A stretch of 64,000 nt of DNA, from NCBI GenBank assembly GCA_024500155.1, contig CM044869.1:45215898-45279897 (forward strand). Reading direction: 5' to 3'. Below the pieces are notes generated by a model. The model was not told where the DNA came from. It did no database searches and saw nothing but the letters and a program-made list of their open reading frames with translations. Shown in pieces: positions 47,876-58,711 of this stretch; positions within the stretch are counted from its first letter, which is position 1; the number at the start of each line of letters is the position of its first letter. Source of the DNA: Chenopodium formosanum (taxonomy: Eukaryota > Streptophyta > Magnoliopsida > Caryophyllales > Amaranthaceae). The position numbers were made by a program, and so were the translations under genes.

Positions 47876-48358
47876 CTAGTTTAGAACCCGTGCTATGCAT
47901 GGTTTTAAAGTACAATAATACTTTCATTATTCGTTTATTTAAAAACGTGTAAAACGAAATCATTGTCTATAAGAAAAACATAAAAATTTTAATAATAAAT
48001 ATTATATTGTGATATACAAGTAATGCGAAAAGGAAGAAATACAGAGTAATAAGATTTTTAGTATTCATAATATTAAAGCTTAATCTTGTTCTCAATTAAG
48101 TAGTATTATATAGTATTACATAACATTTTTTATATACTTTACTACTACACTTTCATATTTTTATTTAAATTATTATGGTTGTGTATCATTCCCTTCCCTA
48201 AATATAAGGCTAAACTTAACAAACTTCTTTCAAAAAATAATAATAATAATAATAAAAGTAACAAACTTTTTAGTGGGAAAATTTTTTATAAGGTAATGCC
48301 AAGTGTACTTTAGGGATACTTATGGAGTTATGGGGATTACTTTAGTATATAGTATAGA
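47876..48358 (-). mobile_element. Non-autonomous Helitron (483 bp), minus orientation
   Basis: Read on the minus strand: it starts TCTATACTATATACTAAAGT after A and ends in a hairpin-like ACCATGCATAGCACGGGT, then TCTAAACTAG followed by T. Both termini fit Helitron rules (A|TC...CTAG|T). No ORF. Confidence 0.75.
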
Positions 48359-48374
48359 TTAAGCTTTACTCAAT

Positions 48375-48780
48375 TACTCTTATAAATAGTTTGAGGATAT
48401 TTCTCTAAAAATAATTTTTTATTGTATTTACCATAATTAATATTAACTGTTAATAACTAAACTTATGGTATAAGGTCAAGATGAATAAGCTCCTCAAATA
48501 TGCTAGGTATGGTGCACACATTAGCCATCCTAGGATATACAAATGTTCAAACTGGACTCTATTAAAAAATATTTTATTGGTTTTACTCTTATAATTAGTG
48601 TGAGGATAGGATAGATATTTATATCTCTAAAAATAATTTTTACTGTATTTTCCCTAATTAATATTAACTGCTAACAACTAAACTTATGATATAAGGTCAA
48701 GATGAACAAGCTCCTCGAACATACTAAGTATGGTGCACGCATTAGCCACCCTAGGATATACGAATGTTCAAACTGGATTT
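48375..48780. repeat. Diverged tandem repeat, two copies of about 190-200 bp
   Basis: Copy 1 about 48375-48560, copy 2 about 48583-48780. Both share AATATTAACTG, TAAGGTCAAGATGAA and GGTGCAC-CATTAGCCA-CCTAGG. The last motif resembles the Helitron-like end at 54330-54370, so the pair may derive from such an element. Confidence 0.75.
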
Positions 48781-49242
48781 TATTCTAACATGAAGTTGAA
48801 GGTGGTTGGTTTGCAAAGAGGTATGAGTTTGAAATCAAGATTGAGATTAAGGTAGTATGAATTAGGGTTAGTTTGAACTTACACTTAATACCACTTGTTT
48901 GGTTGTGTTAAAAATTGGACATGACATGGTATGAGTCAAATATTTTAAACAAACACTACTTTTAGGTTTTATTTATTTATTTTAACTTAACACCTAAATG
49001 TTTCCTTCCCATCACTACTTCATATTTTTAGGGTGTCGAGCTATCGATTATTGTGATAAAAATTGAATTTTAATTGATCCAAATTAATTTTGTAATTTGG
49101 TTAGTACTTTTTTACAAAAAAAAAATAAAAATAAAAAAATAATAAAAAATTTTGATTTTTTTTTTCATGAAAAATTAGATTTTCAAATTGAGTCTTAATA
49201 AAAGGGTTTGGATCCAAATAAGTTAAACAAATCGAAAGTTTA
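48781..49242. other. Intergenic, AT-rich
   Basis: No gene seen; A/T-rich low-complexity sequence near 49110-49170. Confidence 0.4.
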
Positions 49243-49751
49243 CTCCCTCCGTCCCATAATATAGTTCCTAGTTTTCTATTTTGGAGATCCAAAATGTTAT
49301 TCCTGATTCTATTTTTGGATAGTGTGTAAAGACTATTATACCTGTAGGCGTTGTTTGAAGTGCGCCTACATTAAGCATTTTGGGAATATGCTTGGCACTC
49401 ATAGGAAGTGGGAATTGACATATACGATTAGAGACAAGGAAAGTATGGAGCCGCCAACAAGTTTTTAAGGAACTTGTAAACAGTTCACGGATCATAAAAG
49501 ACAACCACGATAAAGGGACAACGAAAGGCAACAACGATTGACCCGTGAAGGTTACACCCCATTCATAATCCATGAGATTACTAACTCCATATGGTTCGGA
49601 ACCACGAAAGGAGGATCGGGGATGATGGTACGAAGTGAGTCATGGAGTCACATTCGCCCGTATTGGCCTCTACTCGATTCTTATTGTGAAAAGTGATTCC
49701 TGCGATCTCAAAGGCATATAAACAAAATATTCAATTCGCTCCAAATTATTA

Positions 49752-52297
49752 TGTAACACCCTAGAAATTCCTTTCTTTTAAAATACATGTTTTGCCCTGT
49801 TTAAAACTTTAAATAGGAACATCTAAGATATTACCGCCACCGTGAAAACGGCTAAGGAAACTATCAAAGACACACAGCGGAAGACTAATTTCAAAACCAT
49901 TCAAAACAAGTCAACTTGAAAGGTCAACCAATGAAAGTAAAGTCAAAACCAAAGTCAACGAAGTAAAATAAAATCAACCTACAACTTGGAACCACCGTAG
50001 GCCCTTATTAAAACCAAATCAACTTCAAAACTTTGCGTTAGTCTCATGAATAATAATATCATAAATAATTAAAGCATTAAACACATCATAAACTTATGGA
50101 AAACTAGCATGATTCGCTCTTCACTCAAGCCCATCATGAATATGCTTCATCACCTGAAAAGCTTCTCTCTACTTGTTTCCACTACTCTCCATTAAAAATG
50201 GGTCATCATAGGGCCAAGGTAAAGACAAGGCCAACAAACACACAAAACACACAATCAGCAAAGCTGAGTACATAAGCGTAACTAAACACACTAACATGCC
50301 TTTACCTATCAACACACAACTTACCTTGTTGCCCTTGTTTTTCAATCATACAACATTCAACAAAACTTTTCAACGAGACAACTACATAATTTGTTTAGCG
50401 TTGATTATGCATCGAACGGGTTTCCCAACTAACCTCCCCCAATAAATGAGGTTACTGACACGGGAGCTAACCGTGCCAGAATCGATAACCGCTCGTAAGT
50501 GGCGGAATTCCTGCGCATAATAATAATAAAAGGAATGTACAACATCCTGTACTCCAATAGAAGTTATGGTTAAATATAAAACCCCATAACTCCCCCCATA
50601 TGTTCATACTCAAGGTATATACGTTCCAAGAGTTTTGGTGCATAATCTCTTTCACTTTACGTTATTTACATATTATTAAACTTGGTGATGACTCTCAAAC
50701 CATAATCATTCAATCAACAATAATTATTCAAACAATCAAACATACCAATTTAATTCTTGAATAACTAGTGACCACATAATATTTAATGTTGAACCCTTTT
50801 TAAATCTACCTCGGTGTCAATGACACCTTAAACGCTTAATGCGCCAAAAATCCTATCCCTCGACACCTTAAGTGCACTAAGGCACCAACATACAATTTAT
50901 TCCTCGTGTACATAGACACTTACATAGCTCTTTTCCCATGCTTAAAACATCAATAAAAATTATATGAACCATAATAAAATTCTCTTTTAATATTCCAAAC
51001 CAAATTAAACATTTAGTTTAATTAAACATGCTCTCTATCATGCCGTAAATAAAAGTGTGGTTCATATACAATATTCCAAGTGATTATTTTCAAATCAATA
51101 ATCCATCACAAATAAATCATGCTTCATAATCCAATCACTAATAACAACCAAACCACAATTTCCAACCATAATCTAGCATGATACTATTTGGAATTAATTA
51201 ATCACATCTAGCATGCTACTACATCATCAAAAATATGCTAAGTACGCGAACGTACCTTGAATATGATCTTAAAATCGCCACGACTAATAGAAATTACTCA
51301 CTTCGAAGTCTCCTACAATTTAAAATCATAGAAGAGTATTACAATCCTCTCTACACAAATTTCCAGCAACATATACTATTATTAAACCCCTCATAATTTA
51401 ATTAAAATAAGCTGAAATTATATTTTAAACATCATACTTTAACCCTAATTAATGGGTAATTAAAATTCCTTAAAGAAACTTGATTTTTAATGCACTACCA
51501 AAAATGCCAGCATTATATTTTAATGAAAACTTGCTGTAATTAGGCCTTAAAACACTTAAATCAAAGGTTAAAACCATCCTATAACATAATCCTTCAATAA
51601 TTAATTATTTATGAATCTAGGGTTTCAAAATTGGGGCTTTTATATTAGAATTAAAATCTAAAAATTAAATTACGTACTACTTATACTCAAACATCATAAT
51701 ATTAATCACAAAACCCATATTTAATAATTAGATCTAGGATTAAATTGATTTTTAAAACAAAAGAATTTTTTTTTTGTTCGAAGAAGAAGGGCAGCTGACA
51801 GCCACCCACGGCTGCTGCCAGCACCTGTGGCTGCCTACTGCTGGTGGCTGTGTTGCCGGCGGCCGACGGCCCACCGGTGGTGGTGGTGGTGGCCGGCGAT
51901 GATGGTGAGGGCCGAAAGGGGAGGGGAAAAAGAAAGAAAAGAAAAAGAAAAATAAGGAAAAAGGGAGAGAAGTTTACCTTGGGTTTTCTCCACTCTGGGC
52001 AAAGTTTGATTTGCCTTAAGTGTTGAATATTTATACCCCTTCTCTATAAACCCTTCTTCCTAAACTTTCCCTTTTTAATCTTTCCTAATCCCTTCCCTAA
52101 TAAAACTTTATTAAAATAAAACTTTCTTAAATAAATTCCCAATTTAAATAAAATAATTAATTAAATAAACTTTCCTTTTATAAAATATTTCTAAATTTAT
52201 TAAAATGAATAATTTAAATAAAACATCTCAATTTATTTAAATACTTCCTTAAATACTTATTTTAAATAAAATACATATAAAGATACGGGGTATTACA
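49752..52297. mobile_element. Inner solo LTR (2546 bp), chromovirus-like termini
   Basis: Begins TGTAACACCC, ends CGGGGTATTACA, flanked by TATTA (49747-49751 and 52298-52302). TGTAACACCC/GGGTGTTACA-type ends are typical of some plant Ty3/gypsy chromovirus LTRs. A GC-rich patch at 51790-51930 can be read through in one frame but lacks support as a gene. No protein domains seen. Confidence 0.8.
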
Positions 52298-52993
52298 TAT
52301 TATTATGCTAAATTGGTTGAATATTAATGCAACACATAATTTAAAATATCGTGATCACTTTGATTAAACAACAAGATTAAAAAGGAAGCTAAGCCGATGG
52401 TCCAAATTATCTTATTAGGCGTGATTTTCGATTACATATTCCCTTGAAACATGTAATATAGTGATTAACAAATATAGTAAAATTAACATTAATATTGGAA
52501 GCAATTTAACAATAAACGTTAGTCAAATCAAATCATAATAATAACCCTAATCATGATACTAGCAATATTAAATAAAATAAATTATTAAATTAATTAATTA
52601 CTCACATTCTGCACATTCCTTTAAATTGCTACATTATGAATAAACTATTAGTAACTTCAATTATAAATAAAATTGAAATAATTAAATTAAATAAAAAGTA
52701 GAGTTGATTTGGTCCAAACCCTTAGTTAATTATACCTTTCACACCTTGGTTTAAGGACGGAACCTCGGGTCAAGTATGGACTCCTTGAAGTGCTTAGGGG
52801 AAGTATTATAGAAGAATACGGTGGCTAGGGTTTAGGCTAAAGCAAGAGAGAGAGAATAAAATAATTGTTGGTGTAGAGGAGAGAGAATGAATTTTTGGTA
52901 CCCCGAACTGCAGAAATGAGGCTTGTATTTGTAGAGGAAATGAATAGGAGGATGCACGGAACCCTAGAGCTGAAGATAAACCCTGATTTGGGC

Positions 52994-53310
52994 ACCGTGA
53001 CACGGTCACTAGACACCGTGTCACGGTATTTTTTTTACCGTGGCGCGCAAAAAGATTTGCCCTAAATACGATCAAATTGATAAAGCGCGTGCAGAGAGTA
53101 CGCGGGAAATTCCCGTGTGACGATATGTATACCGTGACACGGCAAAGGACACCGCGACGCGACAATGTCCACCGTGGCGCGGCACGTGGCGCCGTGTCAC
53201 GGTGTACAATTTTCCAGAAATGTGTCCAGGTTCATAAGCGCGTGAGAAAAAAAAAGCGTAAAAGACACGAGAAAGCACCAAGCCACATCAGATTTTGCCG
53301 CGACGCGGCG
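52994..53310. repeat. Array of 13-bp dyads, CCGYGNCRCGG core
   Basis: About eight dyad-symmetric copies at 52994, 53015, 53037, 53131, 53151, 53171, 53191 and 53297, e.g. ACCGTGACACGGT, ACCGTGTCACGGT and GCCGCGACGCGGC. Spacing is irregular (about 20-100 bp). Inside the outer solo LTR. Confidence 0.8.
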
Positions 53311-54319
53311 TTTTAGCTGCTGCGCGGTAATTTCAGTTTTTTAGGCGTTTTTAAAACTATGATAACTTTTGATCTGTAACTTAGAATAAGGCATATAATA
53401 TATCATTGGAAAGATTATCAAGTCTACTTTCCAACCTAATTAGAATGAGGTCAAAATAATTTGTAAATTTTAAGATATGTCCGTTTTAGTGAAAGGGTGT
53501 TGGTTTTGGGCCGAGTTTAGTGTTTGGCTCATATCTTCTTCGTTTTAAATCGGAATTGGGGTTATGATATATCGTTGAAAATCTTTTTGAAAGGCCTATC
53601 CAACCAAATAATGACTGGATCAAAATTATATAGCCACAAAATCAGATTAGCTCCGTTTTGTGATGTGGACACGAAAAGAGGAAAACAAGTTATGGTGTGG
53701 GGAAATAGGCTAAGAATTAGGTACGTTTATGAAATATGTTAAATAGAAATATGGATTAAGCACTCCAAATATTAGATACTCAACCGACCCATAATGGCGG
53801 TGAAAGGTTGTTCATTATCGGGTTTGGTTTCGTGGAGACATTTATAGGTGTCTACAATACCCTTACTTTTTTAACATCATTCCCTATACTTCCTAAATTA
53901 CCCTTGTACATGTCATGTGCTTTTTCCACTTTCTCTCTCTAACTTTTGTTTATAGTTGTACTTTTTACTTTTATCAATGTACTTCATCTATTTTCTCTTC
54001 CTATTTCTTAAATATCGTGAAAAACACAAATATGAACTATATTATGGGTCGGAGGAAGTACCTTTTAAGAAGTTTGAAATAATTTTTATGAATAGTGTTT
54101 GGATGATTATACCTCTAAAATGTTTATTTACTTATTTGCCTCATTAGTGTTAATTGCTTTTTAAAAAAATATTATTTTAAGAATAGTGTGCAAATATTTA
54201 TACCTTAAACATATATGTTTACATATTTTCTCCCATTAATGTTACCAACAACTAAAGTTATAGAATAAGGTCAAACCGAAAGAGTTCAAAGTTATGCAAT
54301 AAGGTCAAACCGAAAGAGG

Positions 54320-54370
54320 TCAATATACATGACTAGCTAGGGCGCACGCATTGCGTTTTAGCCACCCTAG
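54320..54370 (+). mobile_element. Helitron-like 3' terminus
   Basis: GACTAGCTAGGGCGCACGCA, then TTGCG and GCCACCCTAG|T: a hairpin-capable GC segment, a CTAG end, and T next. The preceding sequence has a short tandem (AAGGTCAAACCGAAAGAG twice). 5' end not found. Confidence 0.5.
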
Positions 54371-55355
54371 TTTTATAAAAAGTTTAATATTAATTTTAAC
54401 TTGAATTAATAACATAGAAAACACAATAAGCCAATATAACTAAACTGTTTTTAGTATTAATTTTTAGTGCATTATATAAAATGATTAATTGACATAAAAA
54501 ATGATAGTTTATTTTAATTCAGATTTCGAATTGAATTCAAATTAAAATACCAAAAACTAATTTGTATTGAACTCAATTTTCAACACCAAATGTAATTCGA
54601 ATCAGATTGAAATAGACCTAAATTCAAATTGAATACCAAATAAACACCCCCTAAACATCTTTGATAGTATTTGACTTTGACATGCATTATTTATAAACTT
54701 GAGTTTATTTTTGTAAATTGGTTTTTAATTGATTTTTAATTTCATCCTAGAGTAATTGTTACTTATTTTAAATGCCAATCAATTAATTTAAAAATATTTC
54801 AACTTCAAAAAATGCCCATCATTTAATTTGTCCACGTATGGAGATTTCTCATTTTTCCCCTTGTTCAAGTCAAATAATACTCCGTATTATTTTTGCCTAC
54901 TCCATACGTTTTCTTTAAGTGTTATACTTTAAGCGACACAAAGTATTAGGTAAATTAATTGACTTTAATATCTACTAACTACTGTAGGGAAGGACAGACA
55001 CACCATAGTTTGATTTTGACACACCAAAAGTTAGTTTTGACATAACTCTATATCGGAAGACGATTGAAATTTGTGCTCTCACAATAAGTGCGCCTAAATC
55101 AATTGTTGGTGTGCTTAATTCATTTGTTTTATTTTGTTCACATAAAACAATACTCTCCAAATTTGTGATTTTTCAATTGAAAATAAAAATACTATGGTAT
55201 AAAAATTAAGTCAATTTAAACTATTTTTTTTAAATAAGTTTGAATTTATATTATTTCAAATGTCATTAATTATAGGGTTTCCTAATACCCCATACACATA
55301 TAGTCATATGTGTCCACATCATACTAAAATTTGACGTAAATTACCAACTAACTTA
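54371..55355. other. Intergenic, AT-rich
   Basis: No gene seen. The 61-aa frame at 54975-55160 (minus) shows no motif. Confidence 0.4.
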
Positions 55356-55532
55356 GGGCCTGTTCTCTTACGTTGAAATTCAGTTCAGTTCAGTTTAGCT
55401 CAGCTCAGTTCAGTTCATTTCAGTTCAGTTCCTAATTTCCTTCTCTTATAAAATATTCATTTTAGTTCAGTTCAGTTCAGCTCAGTTCAGTTCAGTTCAG
55501 TTCAGCTGAGTTCAGTCAATGAGAACAGGCCC
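55356..55532. mobile_element. PIF/Harbinger (Tourist-like) MITE with CAGTT repeats
   Basis: 177 bp flanked by TTA (55353-55355, 55533-55535). Inverted ends GGGCCTGTTCTC / GAGAACAGGCCC. The core is (TTCAG)n-like. Confidence 0.85.
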
Positions 55533-55653
55533 TTAGCCTGTTAAATTTCCCGAGGGGTGACACTTAACCCATAGGATCAAATCCCACTTACATTATTTAC
55601 CCTTGCACTACACACACACACACATGGCTTTACACCTTATGGACTTATGGTTA

Positions 55654-55860
55654 GGCCTGATTTATTTCACCTTTTATGAACTGAAATTAAATTTATTGAA
55701 CTGAAATTTTTTTGTTGAACTGAAATTATTTTTACTGATTATCTATTATAAAATTATTGTTACTCTAAACTTATTTTTTATGAACTATAATTTATTTATA
55801 TTACTGAATTGAAATTAATTTTATTGAATATAATTTTTTTAAGGTGAAGTAAACATGGCT
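55654..55860. mobile_element. Second PIF/Harbinger-like MITE
   Basis: 207 bp flanked by TTA. Ends GGCCTGATTTATTTCACCTT and, inverted, AGCCATGTTTACTTCACCTT. AACTGAAATT repeats inside. Confidence 0.7.
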
Positions 55861-55987
55861 TTACAGAGTAGCTTGAGTAGACAATATTTTTACCCTACAC
55901 TAAGGAAGATCTAACTGCTAATGTTAGTCATTTAGTTATTGATAGAATAAATATTAGTGGTATGGTGTATGGATAGTAGTCCTTATA

Positions 55988-56517
55988 CTCTATCTGTTTC
56001 GTATTAATCGCAACACTAGGGTGTTTACAAAGTTTAAGAAAATTTATAAGATAGGGCCCAAAAGAAAATATTATATAATACTTCATCTGTTCTATTAATA
56101 TTGCAATAAGGATGAAATTACGCATCCTAGAGCACATTTTATAAACTAAATATCTATAATTGTGTAAGAGTAAAAATTATAAAAAGTTGATATTGTGAAA
56201 GTATTTTGCTTAACGTATAAATCAAATTATATAGTCAACCAAGAGTGATGAATAGTGAAAAAAGTCCATTGTTGCAATACTAATAGAACGGAGGAAGTAT
56301 AAAATATTGTTAGTAGGAGAGAGAATTAATAAAAAAAAGTATTTGTAAGCTGGGTTGGTAAAAAAGAGAAATAATAAAATATTTATTGTGAATGTGGGGT
56401 TAGTGGGAGAGAGAAATCATAAAATAATGGTGCGTCCTATCAAATATAGAAGTGTTGTAATTTAATATAAAATAGATTTAAAAGGAAAGTGTTGCGATTA
56501 ATATGAAACGGAGGGAG
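55988..56517. mobile_element. Stowaway MITE carrying a second MITE
   Basis: TA flanks. Ends CTCTATCTGTTTCGTATTAA and inverted CTCCCTCCGTTTCATATTAA. Interrupted by the MITE at 56081-56297. Confidence 0.8.
56081..56297. mobile_element. Nested Stowaway MITE
   Basis: TA flanks. Ends CTTCATCTGTTCTATTAATA and inverted CTTCCTCCGTTCTATTAGTA, both followed by TTGCAA. It is less diverged at its ends than its host. Confidence 0.8.
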
Positions 56518-56646
56518 TAACTTATAACAATTGTTCTTTAATTCCTATCCTTTCTTCGGATGCAATAGAAATTGTCCTTGTGAGAAAGGTGTTTAAATGT
56601 TTTTCTTTTCTTACGGTCCTGATATTATATATGAAGTACATCAAAT

Positions 56647-57067
56647 TAGACCTAACAATCGTGTCGTGTCGTGTTCGTTTTCGTGTCGAAAATTATACGG
56701 GTTGGGAAAGGTCCACACTTACCCGACCCATTTAATAAACATGTTGTGTCGTGTTGAAATTAACTAATCGTGTTGAAAACTCTTAACACTAACTCGTTTT
56801 TTTCTTATTCGGTTTGTGTTGTGTTGAATTGAAAAATATTGGTCTTATTCAATATACTTATCAATAATTCCATAAATTATTGGGTTTTTTTATTAGGTAG
56901 GTTGGGTTGTGTTAATTTCACCTTGAGAATTTCAGCAATAACTCAACCTGTTTAATTAAACGTGTCATGTCGTGTTGACCTGTTTAATTAAACGTGTTGA
57001 AAACTCTTGACATTATCCTGTTCTTTTTTGTGTTCGGTTCGTGTCGTGTCGATTTTTGCCGGCTCTA
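56647..57067. mobile_element. hAT-type element with CGTGTCGTGT words, older copy
   Basis: 421 bp. Left end TAGACCTAACAATCGTG, inverted right end TAGAGCCGGCAAAAATCG. Flanks CATCAAAT / TACCAAAT match at 6 of 8 positions, a decayed 8-bp duplication. Internal words are GTGTCGTGT and AATTAAACGTGT. Confidence 0.65.
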
Positions 57068-57100
57068 TACCAAATAGGTCTCATACTATCAAATACTTAA

Positions 57101-58524
57101 GGAGTTAAGCTAAAATATGGTCCTTGAATTTTGGTATTTGTAACATTTTAGTCCCTCAACTTTCAAATGAAGCAAAATGGTCCCTCAACCACCAATGACT
57201 CACTTTTTAGGTACAAACTATATGACTAAGCTAGTTTAGGGACCTTGGTGCACATGTGGCAATAAATTTAATGATTTTAAATGCAAAGTTTAGGGACCTT
57301 TAGCTGATGAGTTGACATTTATTAAATTAGAAATGAAAGTTTAAGGACTTATAGGGTGAGGTGGCTAATGTAATTATTATAAGCCAAAGTTTAGGGGCCT
57401 TAAAGGGACATATGATGCTCCCATACAAGAGTGATTATAAGTTTTAACCCCTAAGTGTAATTTAGTTCAATTAAACTAATTTCATTTCAACTAAACCAAT
57501 TTAATTTTAGTAAAAATTATTTATTTTTTAAAAATATATAAGTGAGATAATTTACGCGTGAATGTATGGTCGTCGCCGTTTACTTCAGTTAAACACATTT
57601 AGTTAATAATCTAAGAAAATTATTACTTTCTCCTAGAAATTAACACAAGAAAAAAGAAGAAAAAAAAGGAAAACCCTTAAAATTGTCTTACATAAAACCC
57701 AAAACAACCGAGAATCATTTAGAACACAAAACAAATAGAAAAAAAAACCTTGAAATTGACACACAAAAACCCAGAAACTTGAAAACCTTTTAGAATATAA
57801 ACTCGTGAGAAAATAAATTGTCAATTAATCAGAAAAGTGGGGTAGTATTATTTTTATTCTAGTTTCATAAATTTATTTAGTTTTATATTATAAAGTTTGG
57901 CTTTGTCTTACTCACTCACTTCGAAAACACATTATATTTTTTGGTTTTATTTAAATTTATTTTGGTGTGTGAAATATATAAGGGGTTAATTAGGAGTTAG
58001 GATTTGAGGATATGTGGTGAGTTTAGGTGGGATATATTGTATAAAATTTGACTACGAAAAAATGGTAGGAAGTAAAGAAATGATAAAAAAAATATAAAAT
58101 ATATCATGATTATCAAATTTTATTAGCAATTTTTATTCTTGCCAACTCACTTTATATATATTTAGTTAAAAAATTCACTTTATGAATTCCTAAGCTTTTG
58201 TCTATATTGTTTCAAAAAATAAAAAATAAAAAAAAACTTTTGTTTGTATTTAATTTAATTAATTGACTATGATCTAATAACTCCCTAAACTTTTCCTTGA
58301 AAAAAATTAGTATAGACCCTAAACTTTGCTGACTCATCGCTGGAAATCCTTGAACTTTGGCTTAGATGACATTGACATCTCTAAACTTTGCTGACTAGGA
58401 AGTTTCCCACCACAAATGGTGAGGCAAGGGGGGTTGAGGCACTTTTTTTTTGCCTCATTTCAAAGATGAGGGATCAAATGTACTACTAATAACAAAGTTG
58501 AGGGCCCGTATTTTAGCTTAACTC
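57101..58524. mobile_element. Non-autonomous Mutator-like element (1424 bp) with 9-bp duplication
   Basis: Ends GAGTTAAGCTAAAATATGG and, inverted, GAGTTAAGCTAAAATACGG, continuing with several mismatches. Flanks AATACTTAA (57092-57100) and AATACCTAA (58525-58533) differ at one base. A 9-bp duplication fits MULEs. No transposase ORF. It ends about 100 bases before the putative LeuRS 5' UTR. Confidence 0.75.
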
Positions 58525-58599
58525 AATACCTAAGACACATACCCTTAAGAATGGATAGGGTAAACGGGTTTTGGTCGGGTCATAACCGATGCTCATTTG

Positions 58600-58711
58600 T
58601 ACTCATACCTTGTAGCTTATCACTTCTACGCTGCTCCCGGCACACTCCCTCTTTCTCCTCCATTGAAGCGTACTCTGAGCATTCCCTCCTCTATTGAAGC
58701 GCCTTCTGAGG
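58600..58711 (+). promoter_or_regulatory. Putative 5'-UTR exon of the LeuRS gene
   Basis: CT-rich, GC-higher stretch (CCGGCACACTCCCTCTTTCT) with GAAGCG repeats, ending at a donor CTTCTGAG|GTACTTG at 58711/58712. It would splice to an acceptor (TTTAAAGCAG) at about 60546, just before the ATG. Transcript support is needed. Confidence 0.45.

Larger units (their letters stand above)
49343..53856. mobile_element. Outer solo LTR (about 1.96 kb without the nested insert)
   Basis: Begins TGTAGGCG, ends GGTGTCTACA, flanked by ATACC at 49338-49342 and 53857-53861. No gag or pol and no second LTR, so a solo LTR left by recombination is the simplest reading. Interrupted by 49752-52297. Contains the dyad array at 52994-53310. 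Confidence 0.8.
49243..54058. mobile_element. Stowaway MITE interrupted by nested solo LTRs
   Basis: TA at both borders. Left end CTCCCTCCGTCCCATAATAT (49243) and inverted right end CTTCCTCCGACCCATAATAT (54058). Only about 100 bases on the left and about 200 on the right are MITE; the rest is the insertion at 49343-53856. Confidence 0.85.

Noticed and set aside
51844..52026. Val/Gly then Lys-rich frame in the inner solo LTR
   Set aside because: Follows a GGTGGTGG run and a GAAAGAAAAG purine run; low-complexity, no gene evidence.
53072..53316. Arg-rich frames across the dyad array
   Set aside because: Produced by CCGTG/CGCGG repetition on both strands.
57633..57824. Phe-rich frame on the minus strand
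   Set aside because: Lies in A-rich sequence inside the MULE; low complexity, no motif.
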